A stretch of DNA of 36,986 nt from Nonomuraea turkmeniaca. GTDB taxonomy: Bacteria > Actinomycetota > Actinomycetes > Streptosporangiales > Streptosporangiaceae. Shown piece after piece: positions 7,688 through 15,959 of the stretch. Position 1 is the stretch's first letter; each line of letters starts with the position of its first letter. The notes below the pieces were generated by a model. The model did not search any database, was not told the origin of the DNA, and was given only the letters and a program-made list of their open reading frames with translations. Both the position numbers and the translations under genes were made by a program. Location of the stretch: the NCBI RefSeq assembly GCF_005889735.1, contig NZ_VCKY01000100.1:1-36986 (forward strand), read 5' to 3'.

Positions 7688-8137
7688 GTGCCCAAGCGCC
7701 TGCTCGCGTCCACCGGTATCGCGGCCGTGGTCTTGCCATTAGCCTCCACACCAACTCAGGCGGCCATTCCGGTCGTCGAGTTCGTCAAGGTGTACTACGA
7801 CTCGCCGGGGTCCGACCGCGGCGGCAACACCTCCCTCAACGGCGAGTACGCGGTGATCCGCAACACGACGAAGAAGAGCATCCAGCTCGAGAAATGGATC
7901 CTGCGGGACGTGACTGGCTACAAGTACAGGTTCCCGAGATTCACCCTCAAGCCGGGCAAGTCGGTAACCGTCCGCACAGGCCAAGGGACCGACAGCACGA
8001 CCACCCTGTACTGGGGTCGCAAGTGGTACGTCTGGAACAACACCGGGGACGCTGCGGGCCTCTATCGGGGCAGCGACCTCAAGAAGATCGACACCTGCAG
8101 CTGGGGACGAGGCGACATCTCCACCCTCTGCCGATAA
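7688..8137 (+). CDS. Secreted lamin-tail-domain (LTD) protein
   Basis: A 149-residue protein starting at GTG 7688. A signal peptide (LLASTGIAAVVLPLASTPTQA) precedes one LTD fold: GGNTSLNGEYAVIRNTTKK, SIQLEKWILRDVTGYKYRFP, LKPGKSVTVRTGQG and YWGRKWYVWNNTGDAAGLY. These are the NGEYV.I.N, W.L.D and WNN.GD.A.L blocks of lamin tail domains. In bacteria LTDs are found in extracellular proteins, often beside nucleases or lectin domains; here the domain is alone. The exact role is unknown. Confidence 0.87.
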   Translation: MPKRLLASTGIAAVVLPLASTPTQAAIPVVEFVKVYYDSPGSDRGGNTSLNGEYAVIRNTTKKSIQLEKWILRDVTGYKYRFPRFTLKPGKSVTVRTGQGTDSTTTLYWGRKWYVWNNTGDAAGLYRGSDLKKIDTCSWGRGDISTLCR

Positions 8138-8299
8138 AACCGGCGCCGATCATGGCGAGCGCCTCGGCCCGGGACACGTCAGCCGATGCGGCGCGGTCAA
8201 CCGGCCTACGGCGACCGAGCAGCCGAGCCAGTTGATGAAGATCCCTCTCAATGAGAGCGCAGGCTGGCTGGGGAACGACGTGTTCTGCCTTCGCATGGC

Positions 8300-8410
8300 T
8301 CAGCGGCCGGCGGTGATGAGGTCCTGGATGGTGATGACGGCGGCGCCGCGCGCCCAGTCAGGGAAGGAGGTCTCGCGAACCGTCAGCCTGGCGCGCGCGG
8401 CTGAACCTAT
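8300..8410 (-). pseudogene. Possible C-terminal relic of a ROK-family regulator
   Basis: On the minus strand the frame ending in TGA 8300-8302 reads RLTVRETSFPDWARGAAV followed by ITIQDLITAGR. This resembles the last helix of ROK-family sugar regulators, where an ARGAA block precedes the end. It has no start or upstream domain. The divergent sugar-transporter relics next to it fit a ROK regulator. The call rests on one short block. Confidence 0.35.
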
Positions 8411-8454
8411 CGTCTGCGTCGCAAAAGCATACGCACCGAGCGCTCCATCAGCTC

Positions 8455-8600
8455 GGGGCAAGGTCACCGCGGACAATTGCTTCGGCGTGCCGGACGGAGG
8501 AAGCGTCGACTTCGCCTACTTCAAGGGCGGCCCGAACTACCTGGGCGACGCCGTCGAGCCCTTGCTGCAGAAGAAGTTCCCCAAGATCAAATCCAGCGGA
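8455..8600 (+). pseudogene. Relic of a sugar ABC substrate-binding protein
   Basis: The plus frame through 8460 reads GKVTADNCFGVPDGGSVDF, AYFKGGPNYLGDAVEPLL and QKKFPKIKSS. The order (DNxFGV, SVDxxxFKGG, a helix, KFPKI) matches the beginning of the mature part of actinobacterial GlcNAc/chitobiose-type binding proteins. The signal peptide and more than 300 C-terminal residues are missing. It runs straight into permease debris, so the intervening operon has been deleted. Confidence 0.5.
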
Positions 8601-8619
8601 CCATGTCCGAGCGCATGTC

Positions 8620-8926
8620 GCAGACCCCGCAGCCGCGCCTTCCAGGTGATGCTCCCCATGGCCAGGCCCGCCCTGGTCAGCGTGACCATCTTCAACATCC
8701 TCGGCCAGTGGAACAGTACCTGCTGCCGCTGGTGCTGCTGCCCGGCGACACCGAGGACAAGGGTGCTTCCGCAGGGCATCGCGAGCATCTCCGTCACCGC
8801 TGGGAATCAGGCCGGCTGGGGTGCGCTGTTCGCCGCGCCGACCACCGCGATCGTGCCGATGCTGGTCGTTACGTGATCTCCCAGCGGCAGATCCAGGCAG
8901 GTCTCACCCAGGGCGCACTGAAGTAA
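8620..8926 (+). pseudogene. 3' relic of a carbohydrate ABC transporter permease
   Basis: Three frames together spell the end of a MalG/NgcG-type permease: FQVMLPMARPALVSVTIFNI then LGQWN; a shifted YLLPLVLLPGDTEDKG; then LPQGIASISVTAGNQAGWGA and LFAAPTTAIVPMLVV; and finally ISQRQIQAGLTQGALK to TAA 8924-8926. At least three single-base indels separate these parts, and the N-terminal two thirds are gone. The EAA-loop position (LPMARPAL) and the QRQIQAGLT tail are diagnostic. It cannot encode a working permease. Confidence 0.8.
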
Positions 8927-8944
8927 CCCGCCCCCTGTGGACTG

Positions 8945-9406
8945 ATGCACATGTACCGCAAGGCTCTCCCCTCTCTCATGGCAGTCGCGACGCTGGTGGC
9001 CACGGCCCCGGCCACCGCGGCGGCGTCATCTCCTGAAACCGTGAACGTGGCGCCCGGCGTGACGCTGACGCAGTTCACGGTCGGCGCGAAGGACGCCGAC
9101 GACTTCTGGACCGTCCACGTGTACCTGCCGGCCACGATCGACGGCCCGCTCAACCGGGCCGCCACGGGGCTGGGTTCCCGGGAGATCGCCGACCGGGTCA
9201 CCGCGGCGCTGCGCGAGAAGGGCTTCGAGCCTCGCGTTGAGCAGGTCGATCTGCCCGCCTTCGCCGATCGCCCCGGGGGCGTGCTCGGCTGGATCGTCCG
9301 CGTCGGACGGTACGCGAGCGCCGCCGTCGACGTACGTGGTGTGCGTGGTGCAGAACCGCAGATGGGGACGGAGCGCAGAGCACACCTGAGATGGCGGGGT
9401 ACGTGA
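8945..9406 (+). pseudogene. Truncated secreted protein, N-terminal part of a phosphodiester-glycosidase-like gene
   Basis: The frame from ATG 8945 gives a signal peptide (LPSLMAVATLVATAPATAAA), then VAPGVTLTQFTVGAKDADDF, GLGSREIADRVTAALREKGF and a GVLGWIVRVGRYA block. Actinobacterial NAGPA-type phosphodiester glycosidases start this way: a strand ending APGV, then a SPOR-like helix-strand insert. The catalytic domain (about 250 residues) is absent, and after about 9330 the sequence becomes low-complexity and unlike the family before stopping at 9404-9406. It is probably non-functional, although a short secreted product could still be made. Confidence 0.5.
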
Positions 9407-9782
9407 CTGTGGCTGAGCACCTCGGAAATCGCACGGACCCTCACCCGGAAGTCGTTGGTCAAGAAATCCACTGATTCGCACGCGAACGTATTCATGACGA
9501 CGTACTCCACGCCCGGTTCGGCGTTACGCCAGTAAGACATTAGAGATGAGCGGTATGGCGTCGGTATATCGGAGCTCTGACCAGCGGAGTTGTCGGATCA
9601 GAGACCGTGGGGAGCGACGAGGAGACGTTCGCGTCCGGCAAGGCCCTGTTCCGCCTGGACCAGGCTGCCGTACTTGGGAGCGGCGGTACAGAAACGGTGG
9701 TTCGACGCTCCTCGGCCACGGCGATCAGCTGGTCTTTCGCCCAGTTGATGGGAAGATCTCAACGGTGGTAGCTTCCGTCCCC
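9407..9782. other. 376-bp gap without a supported gene
   Basis: Neither strand carries a start with a ribosome site and a recognisable product. A plus-strand stretch near 9600-9690 (SDEETFASGKALFRLDQA) looks coding-like but has no credible start and I do not recognise it. The promoter of the polysaccharide lyase gene must lie in the last 100 bp. Confidence 0.4.
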
Positions 9783-10676
9783 ATGACCCCGCCATTACCG
9801 CAAGTCCGCAAGCTCCTCCCTGCGGCATTGCTTGCACTCACCGCCACCGGCCTCGCGACGGTGGATGCCTCCGCATCGGCGTCCGCAAATGTTTCAGCCC
9901 ACGCGAGAGCTGAATCCGCAGCCATTCTTCGACTCACATATGAGAACGCGTCGAGGACCTCCGGCAACCCGAAACTGGGATTTAACGAATGTTGCGCCCC
10001 TCGGCCCTCGATCCAGGTCGATGATCTGCCGAGGACCGGAAAATACGCGGTCCGCTCTTATCTGAATTACGGTGACAAGATGGTTGCCGGCGGCACCAGG
10101 GCGGAAAGCCACACGATGGACATAGATGCCAGCCATTTCCGATCTGGCGACACCGTCTATTATGGGTTCAGCATCTACCTGCCGAGCACCTGGCAGAGCG
10201 ATTCAAGAGAAGACATCGTGTTCCAGTGGAAGCCCTGGCGCGACACGTGCGAAGCCGACAAATATCCCAGCGCTTTCCTCAGCGTGCAGCCCAACGGAAA
10301 GTGGCGGTTGCGGGTCAACTCCGACAGCAAGGCCTGCTCCACGCCGGATTCCGTCCACAAGACCAGCTACGACCTCGCCGACGTGAAACCGGGGCAGTGG
10401 CACGACTTCGTCTTCAAGTACGTATGGAGCTACGGCAGCCAAGGCCGGATCGACGCGTGGTATCAGACCCACAAGAGTCCTGGGTGGCGCCAGGTCTTGA
10501 GCGCCACCGGTCCCAACACGTTCAACGACGAGGACGACACTGAGGGCTACCTGAAATGGGGTCTCTACAAGCCCGCGTGGAACACCGGGCCGACCGACGT
10601 CAACAGCCGTACGATCTTCCACGACAACATCGCCGTGGGCAAATCCTTCAGCGAGGTCAACCCGGCGGTCAACTAG
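9783..10676 (+). CDS. Secreted polysaccharide lyase (heparin-lyase-like)
   Basis: A 297-residue protein. ATG 9783 was chosen because it directly precedes a signal peptide (LLPAALLALTATGLATVDASA). The mature protein is a beta-jelly roll with the order seen in heparin-lyase I-like/PL20-type lyases: GTRAESHTMDID, YYGFSIYLPSTWQSDSRED, VFQWKPWRDT, GQWHDFVFKYVWS, then YLKWGLYKPAWN and FHDNIAVG. The basic, Gln and Tyr residues in these strands form the usual substrate groove. It should act outside the cell on an acidic polysaccharide; which one cannot be told. Confidence 0.87.
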   Translation: MTPPLPQVRKLLPAALLALTATGLATVDASASASANVSAHARAESAAILRLTYENASRTSGNPKLGFNECCAPRPSIQVDDLPRTGKYAVRSYLNYGDKMVAGGTRAESHTMDIDASHFRSGDTVYYGFSIYLPSTWQSDSREDIVFQWKPWRDTCEADKYPSAFLSVQPNGKWRLRVNSDSKACSTPDSVHKTSYDLADVKPGQWHDFVFKYVWSYGSQGRIDAWYQTHKSPGWRQVLSATGPNTFNDEDDTEGYLKWGLYKPAWNTGPTDVNSRTIFHDNIAVGKSFSEVNPAVN

Positions 10677-10773
10677 GCCGCGAAATCGGCGGGTACGCCA
10701 GTGCACCAGCCGTGGGCCGGCGACCACTCGGGTGGCGGCCGATCTCGGATGCTTGTCGGTACGGCCTGCCACC

Positions 10774-11260
10774 ATGGCCCGCATGACGACGACCGATCCC
10801 TTAGCCCCGTTCCAGTGGCTCAACGTGCCCGAGAACGAGGACGGCGGCCCACTGGGCGTGATCTTCAGCGTGGCCTTCTTCCGCGGGCTCGACCCGGCGG
10901 AGGTGGTGGGGCCGCTTCAGCCGCGGCGAGGGCTTCGGCCAGGAGTCGGACTTCGACGGACTCGGCGACAAGGCCTACGAGTTCGTCAACGAGACGGATG
11001 GCCGGGATGGCGGCGGCTACGTGGGCGTCTTCCAGGCCGGCGAGTGGTGCGTGGCCATCGAGCCTTACGGGTGGATGGCCACGCTGCACGAGGTGGTGAC
11101 CAAGCTGTCACGGGGCTGCGACGTGCCGGCGGCCACCGGCACGCCTACGTCGCCGAGCACAACTTCGCGTACGCGATCGACGGCACGATCATCACCGGCT
11201 GCCGGGTGCGGCACCCGTACGAGCGTGGCCTCCTGCGTGTTCACGGCAGGATGGACCGAG
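10774..11260 (+). pseudogene. Frameshifted DUF6461-type gene
   Basis: From ATG 10774 or 10783 the reading is LAPFQWLNVPENEDGGPLG and FFRGLDPAEVV; it then shifts frame near 10910 into FSRGEGFGQESDFDGLGDKA, YEFVNETDGRDGGGYVGVFQ and AGEWCVAIEPYGWMATLHEV, and shifts back near 11130 into VAEHNFAYAIDGTIITG. These blocks in this order match DUF6461 proteins (FVRGLDP, GGYVGVF.AGEW, YAVDGT). The C-terminal third is missing. At least two frameshifts plus truncation indicate a dead gene. Confidence 0.72.
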
Positions 11261-11615
11261 GGCCCAGCTCGGTTGCGTGGGAAGGCCGCACTCAGATCGG
11301 CACGCCCTCCCGCTTTCCAGTACCGGCCGTCGGCGGCGAGATGGAGGGGCGGTGGCTGGATGCCGGGGAGGCCGCCGGCGATACGCAGATGGCCGTTCAT
11401 GTAGCGGATTCGCTGCTGGTGGCGCTCCCGCTGTGGGGCCCGCTGGAGCGGCAGGGATGCGGACAGATCAGTGCCAGGCCATGGCCACTTCCCACGTTGT
11501 ACGTACGGCCGGAGCTTTCAGGTTCGAGCGATAACCGCTTGGTCGGACTCGTCCCGGCTGCGCCACCCGTGGTTACCATTCAAGTGTCCAGTCGTCTTTC
11601 CTGGGTCAGGCCGTC
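11261..11615. other. 355-bp gap with a coding-like but unrecognised stretch
   Basis: The plus frame around 11330-11440 reads EMEGRWLDAGEAAGDTQMAV and HVADSLLVALPLW, with codon use typical of a gene, but no start or end is evident and the family is not recognised. It may be more debris. The last 60 bp hold the promoter of the three-gene operon that starts at 11616. Confidence 0.35.
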
Positions 11616-11849
11616 ATGCCGACGAAGGATGAGGTAGAGGCCGCTCGCCGACAGATCGAGCGCCTTTCCGATGAGTGCGAGGCGGATTTACGCGAGCTCA
11701 TCCGCCTTACCGAGGGTGGAGCGCTGAAAGGGCCGGAGGGGGACAAACTCGCCGCCGATATGCGCCAATGGCAGCGCGACACCAAGAACTACTTCCGGGC
11801 GGCCCTTGACACTCTCCACGAACTCCGCACGCAGGGGGCGTCCCTATGA
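11616..11849 (+). CDS. Small helical WXG100-like protein, first gene of a three-gene operon
   Basis: A 77-residue, all-helical, charged protein. Two predicted helices (EVEAARRQIERLSDECEADL and KLAADMRQWQRDTKNYFRAA) flank a Gly-containing turn (GGALKGPEGD). Size and helix-turn-helix shape fit ESX/WXG100-like proteins, although a classical WxG is not present. Its stop overlaps the start of the next gene (ATGA at 11846-11849), so translation is coupled and a 1:1 partnership with the 672-residue protein is likely. The type VII secretion link is inference, as no secretion gene is in the window. Confidence 0.8.
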   Translation: MPTKDEVEAARRQIERLSDECEADLRELIRLTEGGALKGPEGDKLAADMRQWQRDTKNYFRAALDTLHELRTQGASL

Positions 11850-13864
11850 GTCCTCGCGTGGGCATCAACCCTGAACTCATGACCAAGGTCATAGCCATGC
11901 TCAAGCGCACGGGCCCTGAGTTCCGGGAATCGAGCCGCCAGGTCGAAGCCGCGCTCAGCCGTCTCGGCGTCGAACTCTGGACCTCCCCCGCGCTGCGCAG
12001 GGTCGCCGAGCAAATGAGCACGAGGCACCCTGACCTTCAAGGCCGCCTGGACCTCATCCTCGCTACTCCTGACGCGGCACGCGACCGCGACGGCATCATG
12101 TGGGCGGACGGCTCGGATTGGCAATCCAGCACCACGACAGGCGCTGCCGCCGCCAAGGCGATGGCGGCGAAAGTGCGGGCGCAGGCTAAATCCGGGACCT
12201 ACGACCCCAAGACGATCGCCGAACTCGAGAAGCACAAGAACGATCCTCTCTTTGCTGCCGCATTCGCCAAGGAGATTCCGCCTGACGAGCTCAAGCGATT
12301 GATCTCCCGCATGTTCAGAACAGATCTTCCTCCCATCGGCCGCCCGGACGACAAGGACCTGAGCGCGGAGAAGAAGATCGCCGACCTGTTCAGCACCATC
12401 CTGGGTACGGCCTCCCGGGCCGGGAAGCTGCCCGACAAATACGCCGATGAACTGCTCAAGGATCTGGGGGACCCGCAGAGCGCCTTCGCGATCGGCAAGC
12501 TCCTCGGCAAGGGGAGGTTCGACCACGCGTTCATGCTCGATGTGGTGAAGAGGGTCTACGACTACGACGTGGCCCATCCGCGGGCCCGGGCAAGAGAGCC
12601 GGAGTTCCCGCTTCCCGGCCAGGACAAGATCCGGCACGCCCCCGATGTGAGTCCCATGAGCACGGTGCTGAAGGCTCTGATCCATCATCCGAAGGTGAGC
12701 CAGGATTTCTTCACCGACCCCAAGCGGAGGCCACTGGCGTACTTGATGCGCGAGCGGCGGTGGGCACCGGAGAGCGACAACCTGCTCGGCGCAGCCCTCT
12801 ACGAGGCAGCGACGAAGTTCCGGGATCACGGCATGCCCCGGGAGCAGTCGAGCGGATACAAGGCCGCTCTCATCGCCTCATGGGCCAGCCATTACTGGGC
12901 CGAGGAGAAGGTGCAGCGGAACCTGCCGAACACCCGTATCTGGGCCGCTTCCATCCACGCCAACTACATCACTGACGTCCACCGGGCCTACCAGGCGCCG
13001 GCGAGCACGGAGATTGGCGTGGACGCCGCCTACGATCCGGACAAGTCCCTTGCCGGCGTGCAGCCTTATGGCGCCGTCTTCAACAAGGACGAGCTCAAGA
13101 AGGTCATGACGTGGGCGTTCAAGGACAACGATGCTTTCATGACCGTGGCGGCGGCCCACGGGCAGTACTCGGTGGAGGTCCTGGACGAGACGGCATCTGA
13201 ACTGGCAGCGGAGATCAAAGCCGAATTCGCGGCGTGGCACAAGTCGCATCCCGAGGCGACCAAGAAGCAGATCGACGCGAAGCGGCAGGCCATCCTCGAG
13301 GAGAAGATGGGAAGCGGCGGCGGAGCTTTTCAGTTCGAGGGCGCGGTCAACAGCCTCAGCGAGACCACGTACGCCATCACGGACGCCGCCAACATCGCCA
13401 AGATCGAGGAAGCCAGAAAGAACGACGAGCAATACGCGGCGTTCAAGGACCTGGCGAAGAAGATCATCGACCTGGCTCCAGGGCCGCAGGGCAAGTTCGT
13501 CGGCCTGCTGGTGGACCAGGCAAAGGATCACGTCTATGGAAAATTCACGTCCAAACAAGAGGATAAGGCAAAGATTGCGGCCGGGAACGCGATCGAGGAC
13601 GCCAAGATCATGTTCCGGGATGCCACTGCGGCCGCCATGATGCGACACGGCCTCTTCGGTGATGAATCGGCACCCACTCATCCACACGCGTCCAAGCAGT
13701 ACCCGAAGGGGTCTGCTGGCGACTTCCTGGTGAACGGGGAGATCATGTCAAAGGATGAGATGACCGCGCCCCAAAGAAGGGCTTACGTTGAATGGCTCTA
13801 TCGCACCAAAGCGACGAATCGCGTCTTCTACGGCGCAAATTCCGCCGTATCCCGGGACTCTTGA
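11846..13864 (+). CDS. Large helical protein, DUF6571-like; possible type VII secretion substrate
   Basis: A 672-residue protein coupled to the small gene by a 4-bp overlap. It has no signal peptide or membrane segment. The N-terminal 110 residues are helical (PELMTKVIAMLKRTGPEFRE, ALSRLGVELWTSPALRRVAE), like WXG/LXG-type N-termini. The middle contains LAYLMRERRWAPESDNLLGA and AALIASWASHYW, blocks I associate with actinobacterial DUF6571 proteins. The C-terminus is rich in Lys/Glu helices and ends RRAYVEWLYRTKATNRVFYG. No catalytic motif is evident. It could be a structural or toxin-like effector; the family link is moderate and function unknown. Confidence 0.85.
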   Translation: MSPRVGINPELMTKVIAMLKRTGPEFRESSRQVEAALSRLGVELWTSPALRRVAEQMSTRHPDLQGRLDLILATPDAARDRDGIMWADGSDWQSSTTTGAAAAKAMAAKVRAQAKSGTYDPKTIAELEKHKNDPLFAAAFAKEIPPDELKRLISRMFRTDLPPIGRPDDKDLSAEKKIADLFSTILGTASRAGKLPDKYADELLKDLGDPQSAFAIGKLLGKGRFDHAFMLDVVKRVYDYDVAHPRARAREPEFPLPGQDKIRHAPDVSPMSTVLKALIHHPKVSQDFFTDPKRRPLAYLMRERRWAPESDNLLGAALYEAATKFRDHGMPREQSSGYKAALIASWASHYWAEEKVQRNLPNTRIWAASIHANYITDVHRAYQAPASTEIGVDAAYDPDKSLAGVQPYGAVFNKDELKKVMTWAFKDNDAFMTVAAAHGQYSVEVLDETASELAAEIKAEFAAWHKSHPEATKKQIDAKRQAILEEKMGSGGGAFQFEGAVNSLSETTYAITDAANIAKIEEARKNDEQYAAFKDLAKKIIDLAPGPQGKFVGLLVDQAKDHVYGKFTSKQEDKAKIAAGNAIEDAKIMFRDATAAAMMRHGLFGDESAPTHPHASKQYPKGSAGDFLVNGEIMSKDEMTAPQRRAYVEWLYRTKATNRVFYGANSAVSRDS

Positions 13865-13879
13865 GCTAAAGAGGCCGAG

Positions 13880-14509
13880 ATGAGTCAAACCTGCTTTAGC
13901 ATGAGAAGCCCACTGCCACCCATGGCATTACTTCTTGCGGCAATCCTGCTGACCGCCTGCTCAAACTCTCCACCACCGCCTCCATCACCTACTCCGGACA
14001 CACGGCCGCTCGGCGATGTCACCGCCGACCCCAAGGAATGCGGCTTGATCTCGAAGCAGTCCATCGAACGCGCCACCGGCCTCAGCGACTTCACCGTCAA
14101 GAAATACATGTCCGACAACGGCAAGCACCTCGAGTCCTGTTACATCTACACCAAACCGCGCAACGAAAGCGGTTATCGCCTCAAAATTGAAATCGACGAT
14201 CCATCTCCACTCCCGCTAAGCCAGATAGCGGGTTCCAAAGCATCCAGAAACGGAGTCGACCTGCCTGCCGACGCCGGACCCGGATTCACCTTCACCATCG
14301 TGGAGTTCGGGGTGAATTACGGAGCCGACGGCTGGGCATGGGCGCGGGACGGCAGCCGCATGCTCAGCGTGACGCTCGCCGAGACCCCGTCGAACAGGGA
14401 TCCCCAGAAGGACGCCGCCGAGTTCATCCGCCAGCTCAGACCCATCGTTCTGGACCCCATAGGAGCGACGAGGACAGGAGCGTCGACGCGGAGTTCCCGG
14501 CCAGCATAG
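13880..14509 (+). CDS. Lipoprotein, DUF3558-like, last gene of the operon
   Basis: A 209-residue protein (202 if started at ATG 13901, which gives a shorter signal). The type II signal (MALLLAAILLTAC) ends in a lipobox Cys, followed by a Pro-rich linker (PPPPPSPTPD). The domain then reads CGLISKQSIERATGLSDFTV, ESCYIYT, GFTFTIVEFGVNYGADGWAW and AAEFIRQLRPIV. A Cys pair and this order fit DUF3558-type surface lipoproteins of actinomycetes. It starts 15 bp after the 672-residue gene with GAGGCCGAG upstream. A surface partner or immunity-like role is possible but unproven. Confidence 0.85.
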   Translation: MSQTCFSMRSPLPPMALLLAAILLTACSNSPPPPPSPTPDTRPLGDVTADPKECGLISKQSIERATGLSDFTVKKYMSDNGKHLESCYIYTKPRNESGYRLKIEIDDPSPLPLSQIAGSKASRNGVDLPADAGPGFTFTIVEFGVNYGADGWAWARDGSRMLSVTLAETPSNRDPQKDAAEFIRQLRPIVLDPIGATRTGASTRSSRPA

Positions 14510-14539
14510 GTGGCCAGCCAGGTTACGGGCACCGGAAAA

Positions 14540-14760
14540 CCGCACGGCCGGTTTGTCTACGCTCGCACCCGCCGGACCCCGCCCCGCCAAACCCCGGCGA
14601 TCGCCGCATGACGCATCGAGCTTCTCAAAGTCGCGGACCTGGGGGTGGCGGGAACCGAAATCGACAGCCTGACCGGCGAGCTCCGGCTGGGAGATCTTCA
14701 AGCAGGAAGGCGTTGATCCGGCACGCGAGCGGGTGTCCACCACGTGGGGCGACTTCCCGC
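14540..14760 (+). mobile_element. Relic of an integrase-core transposase
   Basis: Pieces in more than one frame read RIELLKVADLGVA (from about 14615) and IFKQEGVDPARERVSTTWGD (to about 14753). Both match the helix-turn-helix and linker just before the DDE core of IS3/IS481-like transposases often seen in actinomycetes. The catalytic core is absent; the sequence breaks after GDF into low-complexity Pro/Arg codons. No terminal repeats were found. Assignment is from remembered family sequence. Confidence 0.45.
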
Positions 14761-14830
14761 CGCCGCCTCGATGGCCGCCGAGACCGCCGCCTCGACGCCG
14801 GCCCTGGCCGCCCGGCCCTACATCTGAGGT

Positions 14831-14867
14831 CCGCGATCCCACCGGGACGGCGCCCGGGGGATCGCGG
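14831..14867. terminator. Strong hairpin downstream of the minus-strand secreted-protein gene
   Basis: CCGCGATCCC (14831-14840) pairs perfectly with GGGATCGCGG (14858-14867). Inside it CCGGG (14842-14846) pairs with CCCGG (14853-14857) after one bulged A, giving a 15-bp stem with a 6-nt loop. It begins 4 bp past the stop of the minus-strand gene at 14871. There is no T tract, but GC-rich hairpins without one commonly end transcription in actinomycetes. Confidence 0.7.
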
Positions 14868-14870
14868 TGG

Positions 14871-15959
14871 TCAGAGGAAGTCGGCGATGCGCAGCACAGC
14901 GAACATGTCCTTGTCGCGCACGTCCTCGCCCGGTGGAGCCGAGTACGGGTAGACGGACGCCTCGATGCCGACCCACCCCTGGAACTGCCCGTTGTCGTCG
15001 ATGATCTGCATCAGCGGCTTGACGTGCGAGTTACCGGTGTAGCACGGCGGCTCGTAGGGATCGGTGGCCGGGTCGTTGTCCTTGAGCGCCTGTTCCATTG
15101 GCAGGCAGCTGCAGAAGTGCCACAGGGTGTCCCGGCGGTCACCGTTGGAAATCATGGCGAGGTAGTACTGGATGGATGTGATGTTGGGTGTGGTGCCGCC
15201 GCCGTAGGTGGGACAGCCGCCCTTCTGGCAGGCCGCGCTGGACGATGGCTGCAGGTAGGTCAGGCACCACGAGTCCTGGTCGCACTGGGTGTACGACGGG
15301 AGCTGGAAGACGCTCTTGCTGAGGTCGGCGGGCGGGGTGAGTGTCTTGTTCGACCAGGACCACTGCCGCAGGTACAGCGTGCTGCTGTACTGCTCCACCG
15401 TTTCCATGGCCCGGCGGGTGCTGAAGCCGGAGGTGCTGCCGTAGCCGAAGCCGTGGGTGGCCTTGGTGTTGTACTTGAACTCGAGCTTGGCCAGGGTGCC
15501 GGCGGAGTTCGTGCTCACGTACCATTCCTCCGACCAGGAGCCAGAGGAGACGTTCCAGGTGATGTGCAGCACGTCGCCCGAGAGGCTGAAGGTGCCGGTC
15601 CGCTCCTCGGTGGGCGGGTCGGTGTAGGCGTGGGCGGTGCGCACGTAGCAGGGCAGCACCTTGTCGAAGGGCGCCGTCCGGTCGGTGCAGTTGGGGCTGC
15701 CCGCCAGCGTCCCAGTCTTCGTGCGCGGGATCTCGGTGCGGCGCGCCTGCTCCCACGTCCAGGTGCGGGAGCTGACGGTGCCGCTGGTGGAGAAGGTGTA
15801 CCAGGACAGGCGTCCCCAGTTCTGGTACGCATTGTCGGGGGTCAGGTGCGCCGTGGCGACCACGTAGTAAGGCCTGCCGCCCGGCAGCGCCGCCGCGGCC
15901 TGCGCCGGGGATGCCGCGAGGAGAGGTAACAGGAGTAGCGAGACAAGGAAGAGCCGCAT
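14871..15959 (-). CDS. Secreted protein of unknown function, cysteine-rich
   Basis: A 362-residue protein. The start follows TAGGAGA. The signal peptide (LFLVSLLLLPLLAASPAQA) precedes a mature domain rich in Trp, Tyr and Thr with about ten Cys, including CLTYLQPSSSAACQKGGC and HFCSCLPMEQALKD. Early strands (YYVVATAHLTPDNAYQNWGR, SGDVLHITWNVSSGSWSEEW) suggest a beta-sandwich. I do not recognise the family. It is a single transcription unit with its own terminator hairpin. An extracellular enzyme or binding protein is likely. Confidence 0.85.
   Translation of the reverse strand: MRLFLVSLLLLPLLAASPAQAAAALPGGRPYYVVATAHLTPDNAYQNWGRLSWYTFSTSGTVSSRTWTWEQARRTEIPRTKTGTLAGSPNCTDRTAPFDKVLPCYVRTAHAYTDPPTEERTGTFSLSGDVLHITWNVSSGSWSEEWYVSTNSAGTLAKLEFKYNTKATHGFGYGSTSGFSTRRAMETVEQYSSTLYLRQWSWSNKTLTPPADLSKSVFQLPSYTQCDQDSWCLTYLQPSSSAACQKGGCPTYGGGTTPNITSIQYYLAMISNGDRRDTLWHFCSCLPMEQALKDNDPATDPYEPPCYTGNSHVKPLMQIIDDNGQFQGWVGIEASVYPYSAPPGEDVRDKDMFAVLRIADFL

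Noticed and set aside
7509..7742. Small plus-strand frame MAEDDIHRLVPEVVGRATPE between the AraC and lamin-tail genes
   Set aside because: No ribosome site, and its last third overlaps the signal-peptide codons of the lamin-tail gene in another frame.
8869..9540. 223-codon minus-strand frame starting MSYWRNAEPGVEYVVMNTFA
   Set aside because: The first 50 residues look protein-like, but the rest is the antisense of the phosphodiester-glycosidase-like relic and no ribosome site or family is seen.
11789..12829. 346-codon open frame on the minus strand inside the 672-residue gene
   Set aside because: It is a high-GC shadow: low-complexity Arg/Gly/Val composition, no ribosome site, and the plus-strand frame has coherent helical protein sequence coupled to its neighbours.
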